Positions 23,372-33,100 of a stretch of 35,009 nt of DNA are shown in pieces (the stretch's first letter is position 1; every line of letters begins with the position of its first letter). The stretch covers positions 1 to 35,009 of the forward strand of contig CAAGGR010000018.1 in NCBI GenBank assembly GCA_900769445.1, written 5' to 3'. The notes below the pieces were generated by a model. The model searched no databases and was not told the origin of the DNA. It saw only the letters and a program-made list of their open reading frames with translations. The translations under genes were made by a program, and so were the position numbers. Origin of the DNA: an uncultured Alistipes sp. Its GTDB lineage: Bacteria; Bacteroidota; Bacteroidia; Bacteroidales; Rikenellaceae.

Positions 23372-26011
23372 TTGAGACATATATTCTTAAAATATCTAAC
23401 CTCTGCACTGCTTATTGCAGTCTTTGCGATACTCTCCTTCGGCATCACAAGCGCTGGAGCGGGAAGCCTTGGTCTATTCCAGACCCAAGATAGTGCTACC
23501 GTAACCTCTCAGCGCGATACAACCGCGGAGCGTCGTCGCACCAAGAGCGCGACATTTACCGACATTGTCGAGGGTAAGGCGACTGATTCTGTCGTGTTCG
23601 ACGCCCGCAACAACTTTATTTACAGCTATAAGGAGGGTGATGTAACATATCAGGGCATGACCCTGAAGGCAGACTATATGCGTGTAAACATGCAGACCAA
23701 GGATGTCTTTGCTCACGGCTACCCTGCCGACACCATAGATGGCAGACCTACAACTACACACCCAGAGTTCTCGGATGGTGGTACGCCATACTCTATGGAC
23801 ACAATCACCTATAACCTCGACTCCAAGAAGGCAAAGATTAAGGGTATTGCGACACAGGAGGGTGATGGCTGGCTTATTGGTAGCAGCGTGAAGATGCACC
23901 CCGACGAGTCTATCCACATCGGAAATGGCATGTACACCACTTGCGACTGTACAGACCACCCACACTTCTATATCGCCATGACACAGGCAAAGGTAATCCC
24001 TGGCAAGAAGATTGTTACGGGCTACGCCTACCTCGTGATGGAGGATGTGCCTATCTACTTCCCAGGTATTCCAGAGGCATTCTTCCCTATCAACAATGGT
24101 CCTAAGTCGGGTATCTTGATGCCTACATATGGTGAGGATGCCAAGGGTTTCTTTATCCGCGATATTGGTTGGTACTTCGCCCTTAGCGACCATATGGACC
24201 TCGCTATCCGAGGCGGTATCTACACTCTCGGTTCATGGGAGATATCGGCTGTATCGCAGTATGTTAAGCGATACAAGTATCGTGGTAACTTCAACCTTAA
24301 GTACTCAGCTATCCGCACTGGTGAGAAGGGTGAGGCCGACTTTGTGCAGCAGAACAACTACAAAATTCAGTGGTCGCACTCGCAGGATGCTAAGGCAAAC
24401 CCTGGCTCTACATTCTCGGCATCGGTAAACCTTACATCAAGTGGTTATAGCCGCTACTCGGCAACAAATGTAAACGATATCCTCGCTACGCAGACCAACT
24501 CTTCAATCTCATACTCAAAGAATTGGGAGGGTACGCCATTCTCGCTATCGTTGAATATGTCGGCATCACAGAACTCAAAAAATAAGACTATTGCTGTTAC
24601 GATGCCTACCATCACCTTCAACGTATCGAGCTTTAACCCTCTAAAGCGCAAGGAGGCTATTGGTAAGGCGCGCTGGTACGAGAAGATTAAGATGAGCTAC
24701 TCGATGAAGATGACAAACACGGTGAACACCACAGAGGATAAGCTCTTTACCGAGGAGACTCTACGCAACATGAAGAATGGTATTCAGCACTCGATACCAA
24801 TCTCTACATCGCTCTCGCTATTCAACTATATCAACGTAAGTCCATCGTTCAACTACACTGAGCGCTGGTACTTCAAGAAGGTGCAGCAAGAGTGGAACAA
24901 CGAGACTAAGAAGCTCGAAACCTTGGAGCCAGAGTATGGCTTCTGGCGACTCTATAACTACAACGCATCGGTATCGGCAAATACGACAATATATGGTACA
25001 TACACAGCCAAGAAGCCTACACGAAAACTTCAGGCAGTGCGCCATACCATAACCCCGAACTTTGGCTTTAGCTACGCCCCAGACTTTAGCCGTCAGCGCT
25101 ATGGCTTCTACGAGGCTGTGCAGACCGATGAAACGGGTAAGTTTAAGGTGTACTCGCCATTTACCGACAACGCCTATGGTGTACCTGGTAGCGGTGAACA
25201 GCTATCCCTAACCTTTGGTCTCTCGCAGTCGTTGGAGGCCAAGGTACGCACGAAGGATACGATAAAGAAGGTGAAGATTATCGACCAAATCTCTATCAAT
25301 GGTTCGTACAACTTCCTTGCCGACTCTATGCGATTGTCGAACTTGCCAGTGCAGCTACGAAGTACAATCTACCAAAATGTTGCGCTCAACCTATCGCTCA
25401 CCCTTGACCCATACGAGGTGTCGCCACAGGGTGTGCGCTATAATAAGCTAATGTGGAGACGCGGTCTACCTGGTCGTGTGCAGAATACAAGCTGGAGTTT
25501 TGGTTACACCTTCCGCTCGCGCGAAAATCAAAATCAGGTAGCAGGTAACGATATCACCTCCTTCCCTGCCGAGTACTTCAACTCGTGGTCAGACCCATAT
25601 GGCACACTCAACCCCGCTATGCGACGACAATGGATGGCGGGACAGTATTACGACTTCTCGATACCTTGGAACTTCGGTTTCAACTATAGCATCAGCTATA
25701 GCGCCCAATATGTGAATAATGGAACGACGGGTTATAAGAAGAATATCCAACAGACGGCAAACTTCAATGGTAGTGTCAAGCTCACAGACAAGACGATGAT
25801 TACCGCCAACTCGGGTTACGACTTTACCGCACGTAAGATATCGATGACCTCGGTATCCATCACACGAGATCTTCACTGCTGGCAGATGTCCTTCTCGTGG
25901 ATTCCATTCGGTAACCACAAGAGTTGGGCATTCAACATCGGTGTTAAGGCGGCGTCCCTCGCTGACTTGAAGTACGATAAGAGTTACTCGCAGTACGACT
26001 ATATGTACTAA
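23372..26011 (+). CDS. lptD: LPS assembly outer-membrane protein LptD
   Basis: An 879-residue outer-membrane protein that inserts lipopolysaccharide into the outer leaflet. A signal peptide (FLKYLTSALLIAVFAILSFG) is followed by an OstA-like beta-jellyroll portion (DSVVFDARNNFIYSYKEGDVTYQGMTLKADYM, about residues 70-110). Then comes the Bacteroidetes LptD block YTTCDCTDHPHFYIAMTQAKVIPGKKIVTG, LVMEDVPIYFPGIPEAFFP and SGILMPTYGED, followed by a long beta-barrel. The start codon is TTG: an in-frame TGA lies at 23366-23368 and no ATG occurs before about residue 95. The cysteine arrangement differs from E. coli LptD. It has its own promoter and a strong terminator. Confidence 0.9.
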   Translation: MRHIFLKYLTSALLIAVFAILSFGITSAGAGSLGLFQTQDSATVTSQRDTTAERRRTKSATFTDIVEGKATDSVVFDARNNFIYSYKEGDVTYQGMTLKADYMRVNMQTKDVFAHGYPADTIDGRPTTTHPEFSDGGTPYSMDTITYNLDSKKAKIKGIATQEGDGWLIGSSVKMHPDESIHIGNGMYTTCDCTDHPHFYIAMTQAKVIPGKKIVTGYAYLVMEDVPIYFPGIPEAFFPINNGPKSGILMPTYGEDAKGFFIRDIGWYFALSDHMDLAIRGGIYTLGSWEISAVSQYVKRYKYRGNFNLKYSAIRTGEKGEADFVQQNNYKIQWSHSQDAKANPGSTFSASVNLTSSGYSRYSATNVNDILATQTNSSISYSKNWEGTPFSLSLNMSASQNSKNKTIAVTMPTITFNVSSFNPLKRKEAIGKARWYEKIKMSYSMKMTNTVNTTEDKLFTEETLRNMKNGIQHSIPISTSLSLFNYINVSPSFNYTERWYFKKVQQEWNNETKKLETLEPEYGFWRLYNYNASVSANTTIYGTYTAKKPTRKLQAVRHTITPNFGFSYAPDFSRQRYGFYEAVQTDETGKFKVYSPFTDNAYGVPGSGEQLSLTFGLSQSLEAKVRTKDTIKKVKIIDQISINGSYNFLADSMRLSNLPVQLRSTIYQNVALNLSLTLDPYEVSPQGVRYNKLMWRRGLPGRVQNTSWSFGYTFRSRENQNQVAGNDITSFPAEYFNSWSDPYGTLNPAMRRQWMAGQYYDFSIPWNFGFNYSISYSAQYVNNGTTGYKKNIQQTANFNGSVKLTDKTMITANSGYDFTARKISMTSVSITRDLHCWQMSFSWIPFGNHKSWAFNIGVKAASLADLKYDKSYSQYDYMY

Positions 26012-26032
26012 TATATAATAATATCCCCATAG

Positions 26033-26069
26033 GGCGTGTTCCACAAATTCTTTGGAACACGCCTTTTTT
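26033..26069 (+). terminator. Terminator of lptD
   Basis: GGCGTGTTCCA and TGGAACACGCC form a perfect 11-bp stem (26033-26063) with a 9-nt loop, followed by six Ts. It starts 22 nt past the stop codon. Confidence 0.92.
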
Positions 26070-26198
26070 GTTATATATTCCACTCTATTGGCACAATATA
26101 CCAACAAGCCTTATATATAATTCATCCTACACCCCAACTTTCGGAATATCTGCCCAATTCGAAGGTATATGTGAGCCACCCAGAAGAATTTATCGGTT

Positions 26199-26206
26199 TA
26201 CCTTTG
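26199..26206 (+). promoter_or_regulatory. -7 box of the small envelope-gene operon
   Basis: TACCTTTG matches TAnnTTTG exactly, 25 nt before the ATG at 26231. No clear -33 box at the usual spacing. Confidence 0.55.
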
Positions 26207-26230
26207 CAGCGTAATTAAAACACACAAATT

Positions 26231-26911
26231 ATGAAGAGAATTTTCACAATTATCTGCGCCATAGCATTTAGTGGCGCATCGCTTTCAGCGCAGAGCGTAG
26301 GGGAGCGTATTGATGTACGCACAGAGGAGAATAACACAACAATCACCATCACCACCAAAGAGGATATCTCTAAGCGTGATATCAAAAGATTGCAACGCGT
26401 AGTCAACCGCATGGAGAGAGAGGATAGATATATGACAAATGTGGGCTACCACAGAGGCTATCGTGCCAATGTTGAGCTTTCGTGGGATAGTTCAAAGTGC
26501 TGGGACATAAGTTCATCTCATGGATATAGTTTCGGCAATGGTCTATATATAGGTGGTGGTGTAGGATTTAGTGCTGCATTAACAAAGGCTGATAAAAACA
26601 CCAAGAGTAGCAATACCGAGGGGGCATACCAGCCAGAGTCCAAGTGGGATGCTAAATACTATACACCTATGTTTGCCGATGTTAAGTACTCATTTATGAG
26701 GAGTTTTGTAACACCTTTTATCGACCTTAGAGGTGGTGCTATAGCAGATATTACCGACTCAGGAGCAAGCCTCTTTATCAATCCCGCCATTGGTGTCGAT
26801 ATAGCGAGATTCTCCATCAAGGTAGGCTACGAGCTTCAGTCAGGTTTTTGGGGGTCACTCGATAACACAAAGGCAAGCAATGTAAAACTAAGCATAGGAT
26901 ACACATTCTAA
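26231..26911 (+). CDS. Outer-membrane beta-barrel-like protein, unknown function
   Basis: A 226-residue exported protein. The signal peptide is MKRIFTIICAIAFSGASLSA with likely cleavage after SLSA. A short charged stretch (SKRDIKRLQRVVNRMERED) precedes alternating beta strands (ANVELSWDSS, GLYIGGGVGFSAAL, YYTPMFADVKYSF, NPAIGVDIARFSIKVGYEL), and the protein ends in Phe (VKLSIGYTF), the usual outer-membrane barrel ending. It probably forms a small eight-stranded barrel. It is the first gene of a four-gene run and has its own promoter. No closer family was recognised. Confidence 0.75.
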   Translation: MKRIFTIICAIAFSGASLSAQSVGERIDVRTEENNTTITITTKEDISKRDIKRLQRVVNRMEREDRYMTNVGYHRGYRANVELSWDSSKCWDISSSHGYSFGNGLYIGGGVGFSAALTKADKNTKSSNTEGAYQPESKWDAKYYTPMFADVKYSFMRSFVTPFIDLRGGAIADITDSGASLFINPAIGVDIARFSIKVGYELQSGFWGSLDNTKASNVKLSIGYTF

Positions 26912-26923
26912 CAAATAAGCATT

Positions 26924-27118
26924 ATGGAGAAGTTAAGACCTAAAAAGACAAAGATTGAGGAGAAGGTGGTAGAGACCTACCAAAGTATAGAGAGTGGCGT
27001 TGTTGGCGCCTACCAAAAGATTGAAGATGCTGTTGTAGGCACATACGAAAAGATTGAGGATAAGTTCGTAAAGCGTTTCCTTGAAGTAGAGGAGGAGAGT
27101 AACAAAACAGATAAATAA
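26924..27118 (+). CDS. Small 64-residue amphipathic repeat protein
   Basis: A short charged protein built from 11-residue units of the form VVxxYxxIExx: VVETYQSIESG, VVGAYQKIEDA, VVGTYEKIEDK, then FVKRFLE. This periodicity makes amphipathic helix, suited to lying on a membrane or packing into a coiled bundle. There is no signal peptide. I recall similar short repeat proteins in gut bacteria but can name no function. It is 12 nt after the barrel gene and 19 nt before the next ORF. Confidence 0.65.
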   Translation: MEKLRPKKTKIEEKVVETYQSIESGVVGAYQKIEDAVVGTYEKIEDKFVKRFLEVEEESNKTDK

Positions 27119-27137
27119 CCAATAAACAGACAATATT

Positions 27138-27482
27138 ATGAAGAGTATTATTAAGCTAATGTGTATTTCAACACTATTTTTGGGTTCGGCCACAGAGTTA
27201 CATGCCGAGGAGCCAGTGCAGGAGCAGGAGAAGGTTGGCTTCTTCAAGCGCGCCTTCAACGATATGAAGGAGAGCACACGCCGCCAGCACGAGATTGACA
27301 AAGCTAATTTCAAGGCTCACAAATTGGAGGCAAAGGCATCATTTGAGGAGCATAAGGCAATGAACCGCCGCGACACACGCAAGGCTATAGAGGAGAAGGA
27401 GTACGAGGAGCAGATGCAGGAGGCTAAGGCTCGTCAGGAGGCAGCTGAGAAGAGAATTGAGGAGGCAAAGCAGTCAAGATAG
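27138..27482 (+). CDS. Small exported, charged helical protein of unknown function
   Basis: A 114-residue protein. The N-terminal MKSIIKLMCISTLFLGSATELHA is a signal peptide (cleavage near LHA). The mature part is almost entirely Lys/Glu/Ala/Arg-rich helix (KAIEEKEYEEQMQEAKARQEAAEKRIEEAK), predicted as an extended periplasmic coiled coil. No family recognised. It ends two bases before the next ATG. Confidence 0.65.
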   Translation: MKSIIKLMCISTLFLGSATELHAEEPVQEQEKVGFFKRAFNDMKESTRRQHEIDKANFKAHKLEAKASFEEHKAMNRRDTRKAIEEKEYEEQMQEAKARQEAAEKRIEEAKQSR

Positions 27483-27484
27483 GT

Positions 27485-27892
27485 ATGGGTAGTATCGATA
27501 TTCTATTTTCAGAATTACCTCATCACACCTGTCTAATGTATGGTCTTAAGCAGACCTTCGAGGCCATGCCTCATCTAAACAAGCGAGTTGTCAAGGTGGG
27601 CGACAGGAGCATAATCATGGATAACGCCATAGCTCCACCTCCTACCCTTTGCAACCCAAAATACCGCCGCACAAACAAGTTAACAAGGAGCATAGTGGTG
27701 GTATCGTACTGGGGGAATAGGCTTACCGTAGAGTATAACGATACGATATGTACTCCTCGCGATATTGAGAATTTCAGCAACGCACTTGTGCAAAACTACC
27801 TATACTTCAGGCACCGATATATGAAGATAAGAGTAGAGGAGGGCAGGGTCATCAACATCTTGGACAATCAAGTTATCGCCAAGATAGGTTAA
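27485..27892 (+). CDS. Unknown 135-residue protein
   Basis: A soluble basic protein without a signal peptide. The start MGSIDILFSELPHHTCLMYGL is followed by a basic, proline-containing middle (APPPTLCNPKYRRTNKLTRS), a beta-like stretch SIVVVSYWGNRLTVEYND, and the C-terminal NALVQNYLYFRHRYMKIRVEEGRVINIL. I do not recognise a domain. It follows the coiled-coil gene by two bases, so it is co-transcribed, and it ends just before a hairpin shared with the convergent araC-type gene. Confidence 0.55.
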   Translation: MGSIDILFSELPHHTCLMYGLKQTFEAMPHLNKRVVKVGDRSIIMDNAIAPPPTLCNPKYRRTNKLTRSIVVVSYWGNRLTVEYNDTICTPRDIENFSNALVQNYLYFRHRYMKIRVEEGRVINILDNQVIAKIG

Positions 27893-27895
27893 AAG

Positions 27896-27929
27896 TAGAG
27901 AGTCGTCACACTATCGTAACGACTCTCTA
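27896..27929. terminator. Shared hairpin between convergent genes
   Basis: TAGAGAGTCGT and ACGACTCTCTA form a perfect 11-bp stem with a 12-nt loop. It overlaps the last codons of the AraC-family gene (which ends at 27911) and begins 3 nt after the plus-strand stop. T-runs are short on both sides, so efficiency is uncertain. Confidence 0.6.
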
Positions 27930-28720
27930 TATGCTTTTGGTGATATACCCTCCACCCTTTTGAAGTACTTACCAAATACGGACTGCGAGGGGAAGTTAAG
28001 TTCATCACTTAGCTGCTGAATAGTCATATTGACAGACGACAGAGAGCTCTTGGCATACAACACGACATATCGTTCAATCCACATCAGCGCCGTCATACCC
28101 GTATGTTGTTTAAGTAGCGAGGATAGATACTTCTTAGACACACACAACCTATCGGCATAGAAATCAATAGTACGCTCCTTTTTGAAATGCTGGGCAACCA
28201 AACTGATGAATCTGTCACAAATATCTTGCTGTGGTGTCATCGTCTCAGCAGTCGCCGTAACGCTATGAACATAGTATCCAAGACCATAGTAGTATGCCGA
28301 AAAGAGGTGCTTAATGATCTGCTCCTGATAGGGGTTATCATCCTGCTTCATAATACCCGCCACCTGTCTGTAGCATGATAGGTAGGCATCTATAGCCTCC
28401 TGGGATATAGCATGAAACTGTGTATGTTTCAAAAAGAGTCGTTCCTGAAGAGTAACAGGGAGATTTAACGAATCGGTAAGCTCCGAGCTGATAACCATAC
28501 CCAGCCCCTCAAACTCCTCATCCACATCCAACGACTCTACGACCTGTCCAGGTAGGAATATCGCCATAGCGGGGGCCTTGAGTGTATATGAACGGACATC
28601 CACGATACAGGATAGCCCTCCCGCAGTGATAACAATCTGTGTAACCTTCTCAATCTTGAACGGATAGCGAAGTCCCCTTATAATATTTTCATTTTCGAGT
28701 AGTTCAATACCTCCTACCAT
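27911..28720 (-). CDS. AraC-family transcriptional regulator
   Basis: A 269-residue regulator from the ATG at 28720 (MVGGIELLENEN). The frame extends to 28768, but the -7 box at 28738-28745 lies inside that extension. The N-terminal 150 residues are a cupin-like ligand domain with no recognisable ligand signature. The C-terminal AraC HTH pair is clear: IDFYADRLCVSKKYLSSLLKQHTGMTALMWI, then TIQQLSDELNFPSQSVFGKYFKRVEGISPKAYR. It lies 104 nt downstream of the RND outer-membrane gene on the same strand with its own promoter. Control of that pump is a reasonable guess from position. Confidence 0.88.
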   Translation of the reverse strand: MVGGIELLENENIIRGLRYPFKIEKVTQIVITAGGLSCIVDVRSYTLKAPAMAIFLPGQVVESLDVDEEFEGLGMVISSELTDSLNLPVTLQERLFLKHTQFHAISQEAIDAYLSCYRQVAGIMKQDDNPYQEQIIKHLFSAYYYGLGYYVHSVTATAETMTPQQDICDRFISLVAQHFKKERTIDFYADRLCVSKKYLSSLLKQHTGMTALMWIERYVVLYAKSSLSSVNMTIQQLSDELNFPSQSVFGKYFKRVEGISPKAYRESLR

Positions 28721-28737
28721 AGCAATATCTTTTTTTG

Positions 28738-28768
28738 CAAATTTATACAAATTGGAAGATTTGCACAA
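28738..28768 (-). promoter_or_regulatory. Promoter of the AraC-family gene
   Basis: On the minus strand TAAATTTG (28745-28738) is an exact TAnnTTTG match and TTGT (28768-28765) lies 19 nt upstream. The implied start near 28731 leaves only about 10 nt before the ATG at 28720. Confidence 0.55.
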
Positions 28769-28824
28769 TTATATGGGGTATTTTCACGAAAATAGCACCA
28801 ATGCTCAGGAATATCTGCCCAATG

Positions 28825-30192
28825 CTATCTCCAGCCGCCACCCAATGCCTTATAGAGTTTTATAAGAGCGAGATATTGGTCACGGATAGCGTCGCTATGA
28901 TCAATCTCTGCGTTGAAATAGCTACGCTGTGCATCCAACACATCGATATAGTTAATCTGACCATTAAGATACTGCACCAACGCCAAGTCCACATACTTTC
29001 TTGACGAACTCTTCAGATGCTCCATAAGGCGGGTATTCTCAACTGCCGCGCGATACTCCTCAACGGCATTACTAACCTCATGAAATGCCACCAAGACACG
29101 CTTCTCGTATGCATAACACTTTGCCTCGCACGCCGCTATAGCCGCTTCATATTGTGCCTTGCGCCTACCAAACGAGAAGAGTGGCGATGCAAGGTTGACC
29201 ACCGAGTAGCTCCATGGTGCCGTAAAGAAGCCCTCAAATGTAGCGAACTCAAAGCCACCCTCCAAGCCGATAGTAAAGCGTGGAAAACGATTTGCCCACT
29301 CCACGCCGACCTTTGCTGCGGCACTCTTATATGCAAGCTCCGCCTCGCGAATATCGGGACGACGAGCTATAAGCTCCGAAGGGAGACCCACATACAGCAT
29401 ATCCTCCTCAATAGCTCCCGTACGCTGCTTAGCACGCTCCACAGAGGTTGGGTACTCGCCCGCCAAAAATGCGATTTCGTTCTCCTTAACTCTGATTTTA
29501 AGTCGTAGGCCTGGGAGCAATGATGCTGTGCGTGCCAACTCCACCTGCGCCTGCTGATATGGTATTTCGGATGTTAGACCACCCTCAAAACGCAACTTAG
29601 CTTTACCGACATTCTCCCTGCGTGTAGAGAGCGTATTCTCCACAATAGCAAGCTCCGTATCGAGTGCAAGAAGCTCGAAGTACGCTGTAGCCACCTCAGA
29701 GATAAGTGTCATCTGCAATGCGCGTCGTGCCTCCTCGGTTTGCAGATAGTCATACAACGCCGCGCGATTTGCCCAACGCAAGCGACCAAAGAGGTCAAAC
29801 TCCCATGCAAGATTAGCCGTAAGCGACAGCTCATCCTCGACCTTTACAGAGCCATCTGCCGTAGTTGTAGTCTCATGGTCGATATACCCCTCGATACCCA
29901 CCGAAGGGAACTGCCCTGTGCGCGCCACGCGATGCCTGCGCTCAAACTCCTCAATACGCGCAGATGCAATAAGGATATCTTTGTTATGTTGCAGCGTATG
30001 CTTTAAGAGTTCCTCTAAAATAGGGTCATCAAGCAACTCCACCCACGACTTATCAGCAATGGATAGAGAGTCCTGCACCACCCCCACAGCAAGATAGTCT
30101 GGGGTATTTAGCTCAGGCTTTGCAACACGCTTCTGTGCCGTACATGCTGGGAGCAAAAGCATCACAGCGCACCATAAAACTATATTTCGCAT
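28825..30192 (-). CDS. RND efflux outer-membrane factor (OprM/NodT family lipoprotein)
   Basis: A 455-residue TolC-like channel. The signal peptide MRNIVLWCAVMLLLPAC ends in a lipobox with Cys17. Typical family blocks follow: KSWVELLDDPILEELLKHTLQHNKDILIA, LTANLAWEFDLFGRLRWANRAA, GLPSELIARRPDIREAELAYKSAAAKVGVEWANRFPRFTI and VQYLNGQINYIDVLDAQRSYFNAE. The two repeated helical halves form the periplasmic tunnel of a tripartite pump. Its ATG overlaps the pump gene's stop by one base (TAATG), so it is translationally coupled and is the last gene of the efflux operon. Confidence 0.94.
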   Translation of the reverse strand: MRNIVLWCAVMLLLPACTAQKRVAKPELNTPDYLAVGVVQDSLSIADKSWVELLDDPILEELLKHTLQHNKDILIASARIEEFERRHRVARTGQFPSVGIEGYIDHETTTTADGSVKVEDELSLTANLAWEFDLFGRLRWANRAALYDYLQTEEARRALQMTLISEVATAYFELLALDTELAIVENTLSTRRENVGKAKLRFEGGLTSEIPYQQAQVELARTASLLPGLRLKIRVKENEIAFLAGEYPTSVERAKQRTGAIEEDMLYVGLPSELIARRPDIREAELAYKSAAAKVGVEWANRFPRFTIGLEGGFEFATFEGFFTAPWSYSVVNLASPLFSFGRRKAQYEAAIAACEAKCYAYEKRVLVAFHEVSNAVEEYRAAVENTRLMEHLKSSSRKYVDLALVQYLNGQINYIDVLDAQRSYFNAEIDHSDAIRDQYLALIKLYKALGGGWR

Positions 30193-33100
30193 TATCTCTT
30201 TCTCTTAGCTTTAATCTTAGACTTAATTCTATATATCCACACAAAGAAGAATGGTACAACCACAATACCTATAGTCATAGCCACCAACATACCAAAGAAG
30301 ACACCCACACCGATACTCTGACGACTATCGGCACCAGGACCTGTAGCAAAGACCAGAGGTAACATACCAAGTACAAAGGTTAGCGAGGTCATCACAATAG
30401 GCTTAAAACGCATCACTGCTGCCTTTACCGTAGCCTCAACAACATCTACACCCCTATCAACCTGCTCCTTGGCGAACTCCACAATAAGGATTGCATTCTT
30501 CGCCGCCAAGCCAATAAGCATAACCAAGCCTATCTGGAAGTACACATTATTCTCCAAGCCGAAAATCACAATACCCACAAAGGCTCCAACACACGCAACA
30601 GGGAGCGATAGCAACACCGCAATAGGCACTGACCAGCTCTCATACTGCGCCGCAAGGAAGAGGAAGACAAACAAGAATGCGAGTATAAGCACCAGACCCG
30701 TCTGACCACTCTGCTGCTTCTCCTGATACGAAAGACCGCTCCACTCAACACCCACATCGTATGGAATATGCTCCTCGACAATCTCCTCCAAAGCCGCCAT
30801 CGCCTGACCTGAGCTATAGCCATTTGCCGCCTCACCCGTAATAGATGCCGAGTAGTACATATTAAAACGCTTAATAGCACCAGGTCCTGTGGTGTAGGAT
30901 GTTGTACCGAGCGATGGTATAGGTATCATCTCACCGCCATTGCCCTTCACGAAGTAGAGGTTCATATTATTCTGCGTTGCTCGATATGGGGCATCCGCTT
31001 GAATATAGACCCTATATACACGATTAAAGAGGTTGAAATCATTAACATATACCGAGCCTGTAAAGGTCTTCATCGTTGTAAATATATCCGATACCGACAC
31101 ACCCATTAGCTTTGCCATATCTCTATCCACATCGATATAGAGCTGCGGTATCTCATCCTGCATCGAAGAGCTAACACGCGACAACTCTGGGCGCATAGAG
31201 GCGTAGTGTAGTAAGGTATCTACAGCCTGTTGCAACTCGCTATAGGTAGTATTACCGCGCGCCTCCAATGCCATCTCAAAACCGCCAGAATTACCCAAAC
31301 CTGGAATAACAGGTGGCGAACTTAGCGTAACTACCGACTCTGGATAACGGCTAAGATCTCTCCTTACCCTATTCATGAATTGAGATAGGTTCTTCTCCTC
31401 ACGCTCCTCCCAAGGCTTCATAATCACCGTTAGTTGGCTACGCGACTGGTTTGTACCCACACGAGGACTTGAGCCTGTAACATTAAGTACATGCTCCACA
31501 TCAGACTCCTCCATAAGTTCCGCTATAGCCCTATCCGTAACCTCGCGTGTGCGCTCCAAAGATGCACCCTCAGGGAGAGCTAACTCCACGGTGAAGTAAC
31601 CCTGATCCTCCTGAGGCATAAAGCTCTGAGGCACCCAGCGCATCATGACAAGAATAGCGACCAGAGATAGACCAAAGAGTATAAACACACGCTTTGAGTT
31701 ATTCAATGCTGCAACGATAAGCCTCTCGTACCACTGATTACCACGCTCCAACCAACGGTTTATGGCACGGAAAAGTCTATTCTTCTTACTTGGGTCTTGA
31801 TCCTCCAAGCGTAGATATTTAGAACACATCACAGGGCTGAGTGTCAATGCCACGATAGTAGATATTATCACCGATACAGCGATAGTGATTGTGAACTGAC
31901 GATATAGCATACCTGACATTCCTGGCAGGAAGCTCACAGGTACAAACACCGCACACAACACCAACGAAGTGGCCACCAGCGCACCACCGATGCCACGCAT
32001 AGCCTTCTTCGTTGCCTCGTATGCCGAGAGCCCCTCCTCACGCATAATTCTATCGACATTCTCCACCACCACAATAGCATCATCCACCACCGTACCTATG
32101 GCAAGTACCAAACCCAGCAGCGTAAGCATATTGAGTGTAAAACCAAAAACGAGCATCACACCAAGCGTACCAATCAACGAAATAGGTACGGCTATGGCAG
32201 GTACAAGCGTAGAACGCCAATTCTGCAACGATAGGAATACAACTAATATCACCAATATCAAGGCCTCCAACAGAGTTTTGTAGACCTCGTTGATAGATTG
32301 GTTAATATAGTCAGTCATATCAAATGGGATATCGTAGCTGATACCCTCAGGGAAGTTCTTACTAATCTGCTCCATTGTCTCACGCACGGCACGCGATACC
32401 TGCATAGCATTCATACCTGGGAGCATCTTGACATCCAACACCGCAGCATTCTCACCATTTATACCACTCTCAGTGGTGTATGACTGCGCCTCTAAGGCCA
32501 CCTCCGCAACATCACGCAGACGCAATATAGAACCATCGTTGTTAGTTTTGATTACGATATCCTCAAACTCTGAAACGCTTGATAGACGACCATGTGCAAC
32601 GATAGGTATCGTAACATCAATGCCTTCGATAGGTTGCTGTCCAAGCACACCTGCCGCCGACTCACGATTTTGCTCCTTGATAGCCTTCTGCAAATCCTGC
32701 ACGGTGAGACCCATAGCTGCCAACTGCTCAGGACGCACCTTAATCTGCATGGCGTAGTAGCGGCTACCTACATTCGATACCTGACCCACGCCATTTACAC
32801 GGCGTATCATATCCAACACATTGAGTGTTGCGTAGTTACTTAGGTATATCTCATCAAACTTTGGGTCATTTGACTTGAGGGTTATGGTCATTAGCTTACT
32901 TGACGCCTGCTTATCTATGGAGATACCATTCTGCACCACTTCAGCAGGGAGTCGTGCCTCGGCACCCTTTACTCTGTTTTGTATCTCCACGGCTGCCAAA
33001 TCGGGGTCTGTATCGATATCAAAGGTTATAGTGACTGAGAAGTTGCCCGTATTTGTACTCTGCGACTCCATATAGAGCATACCCGGAGTACCATTAAGCA

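Noticed and set aside
23474..24193. 239-residue minus-strand ORF inside lptD
   Set aside because: Antisense shadow of lptD; the product has no recognisable domain and its frame follows the codon bias of the plus-strand gene.
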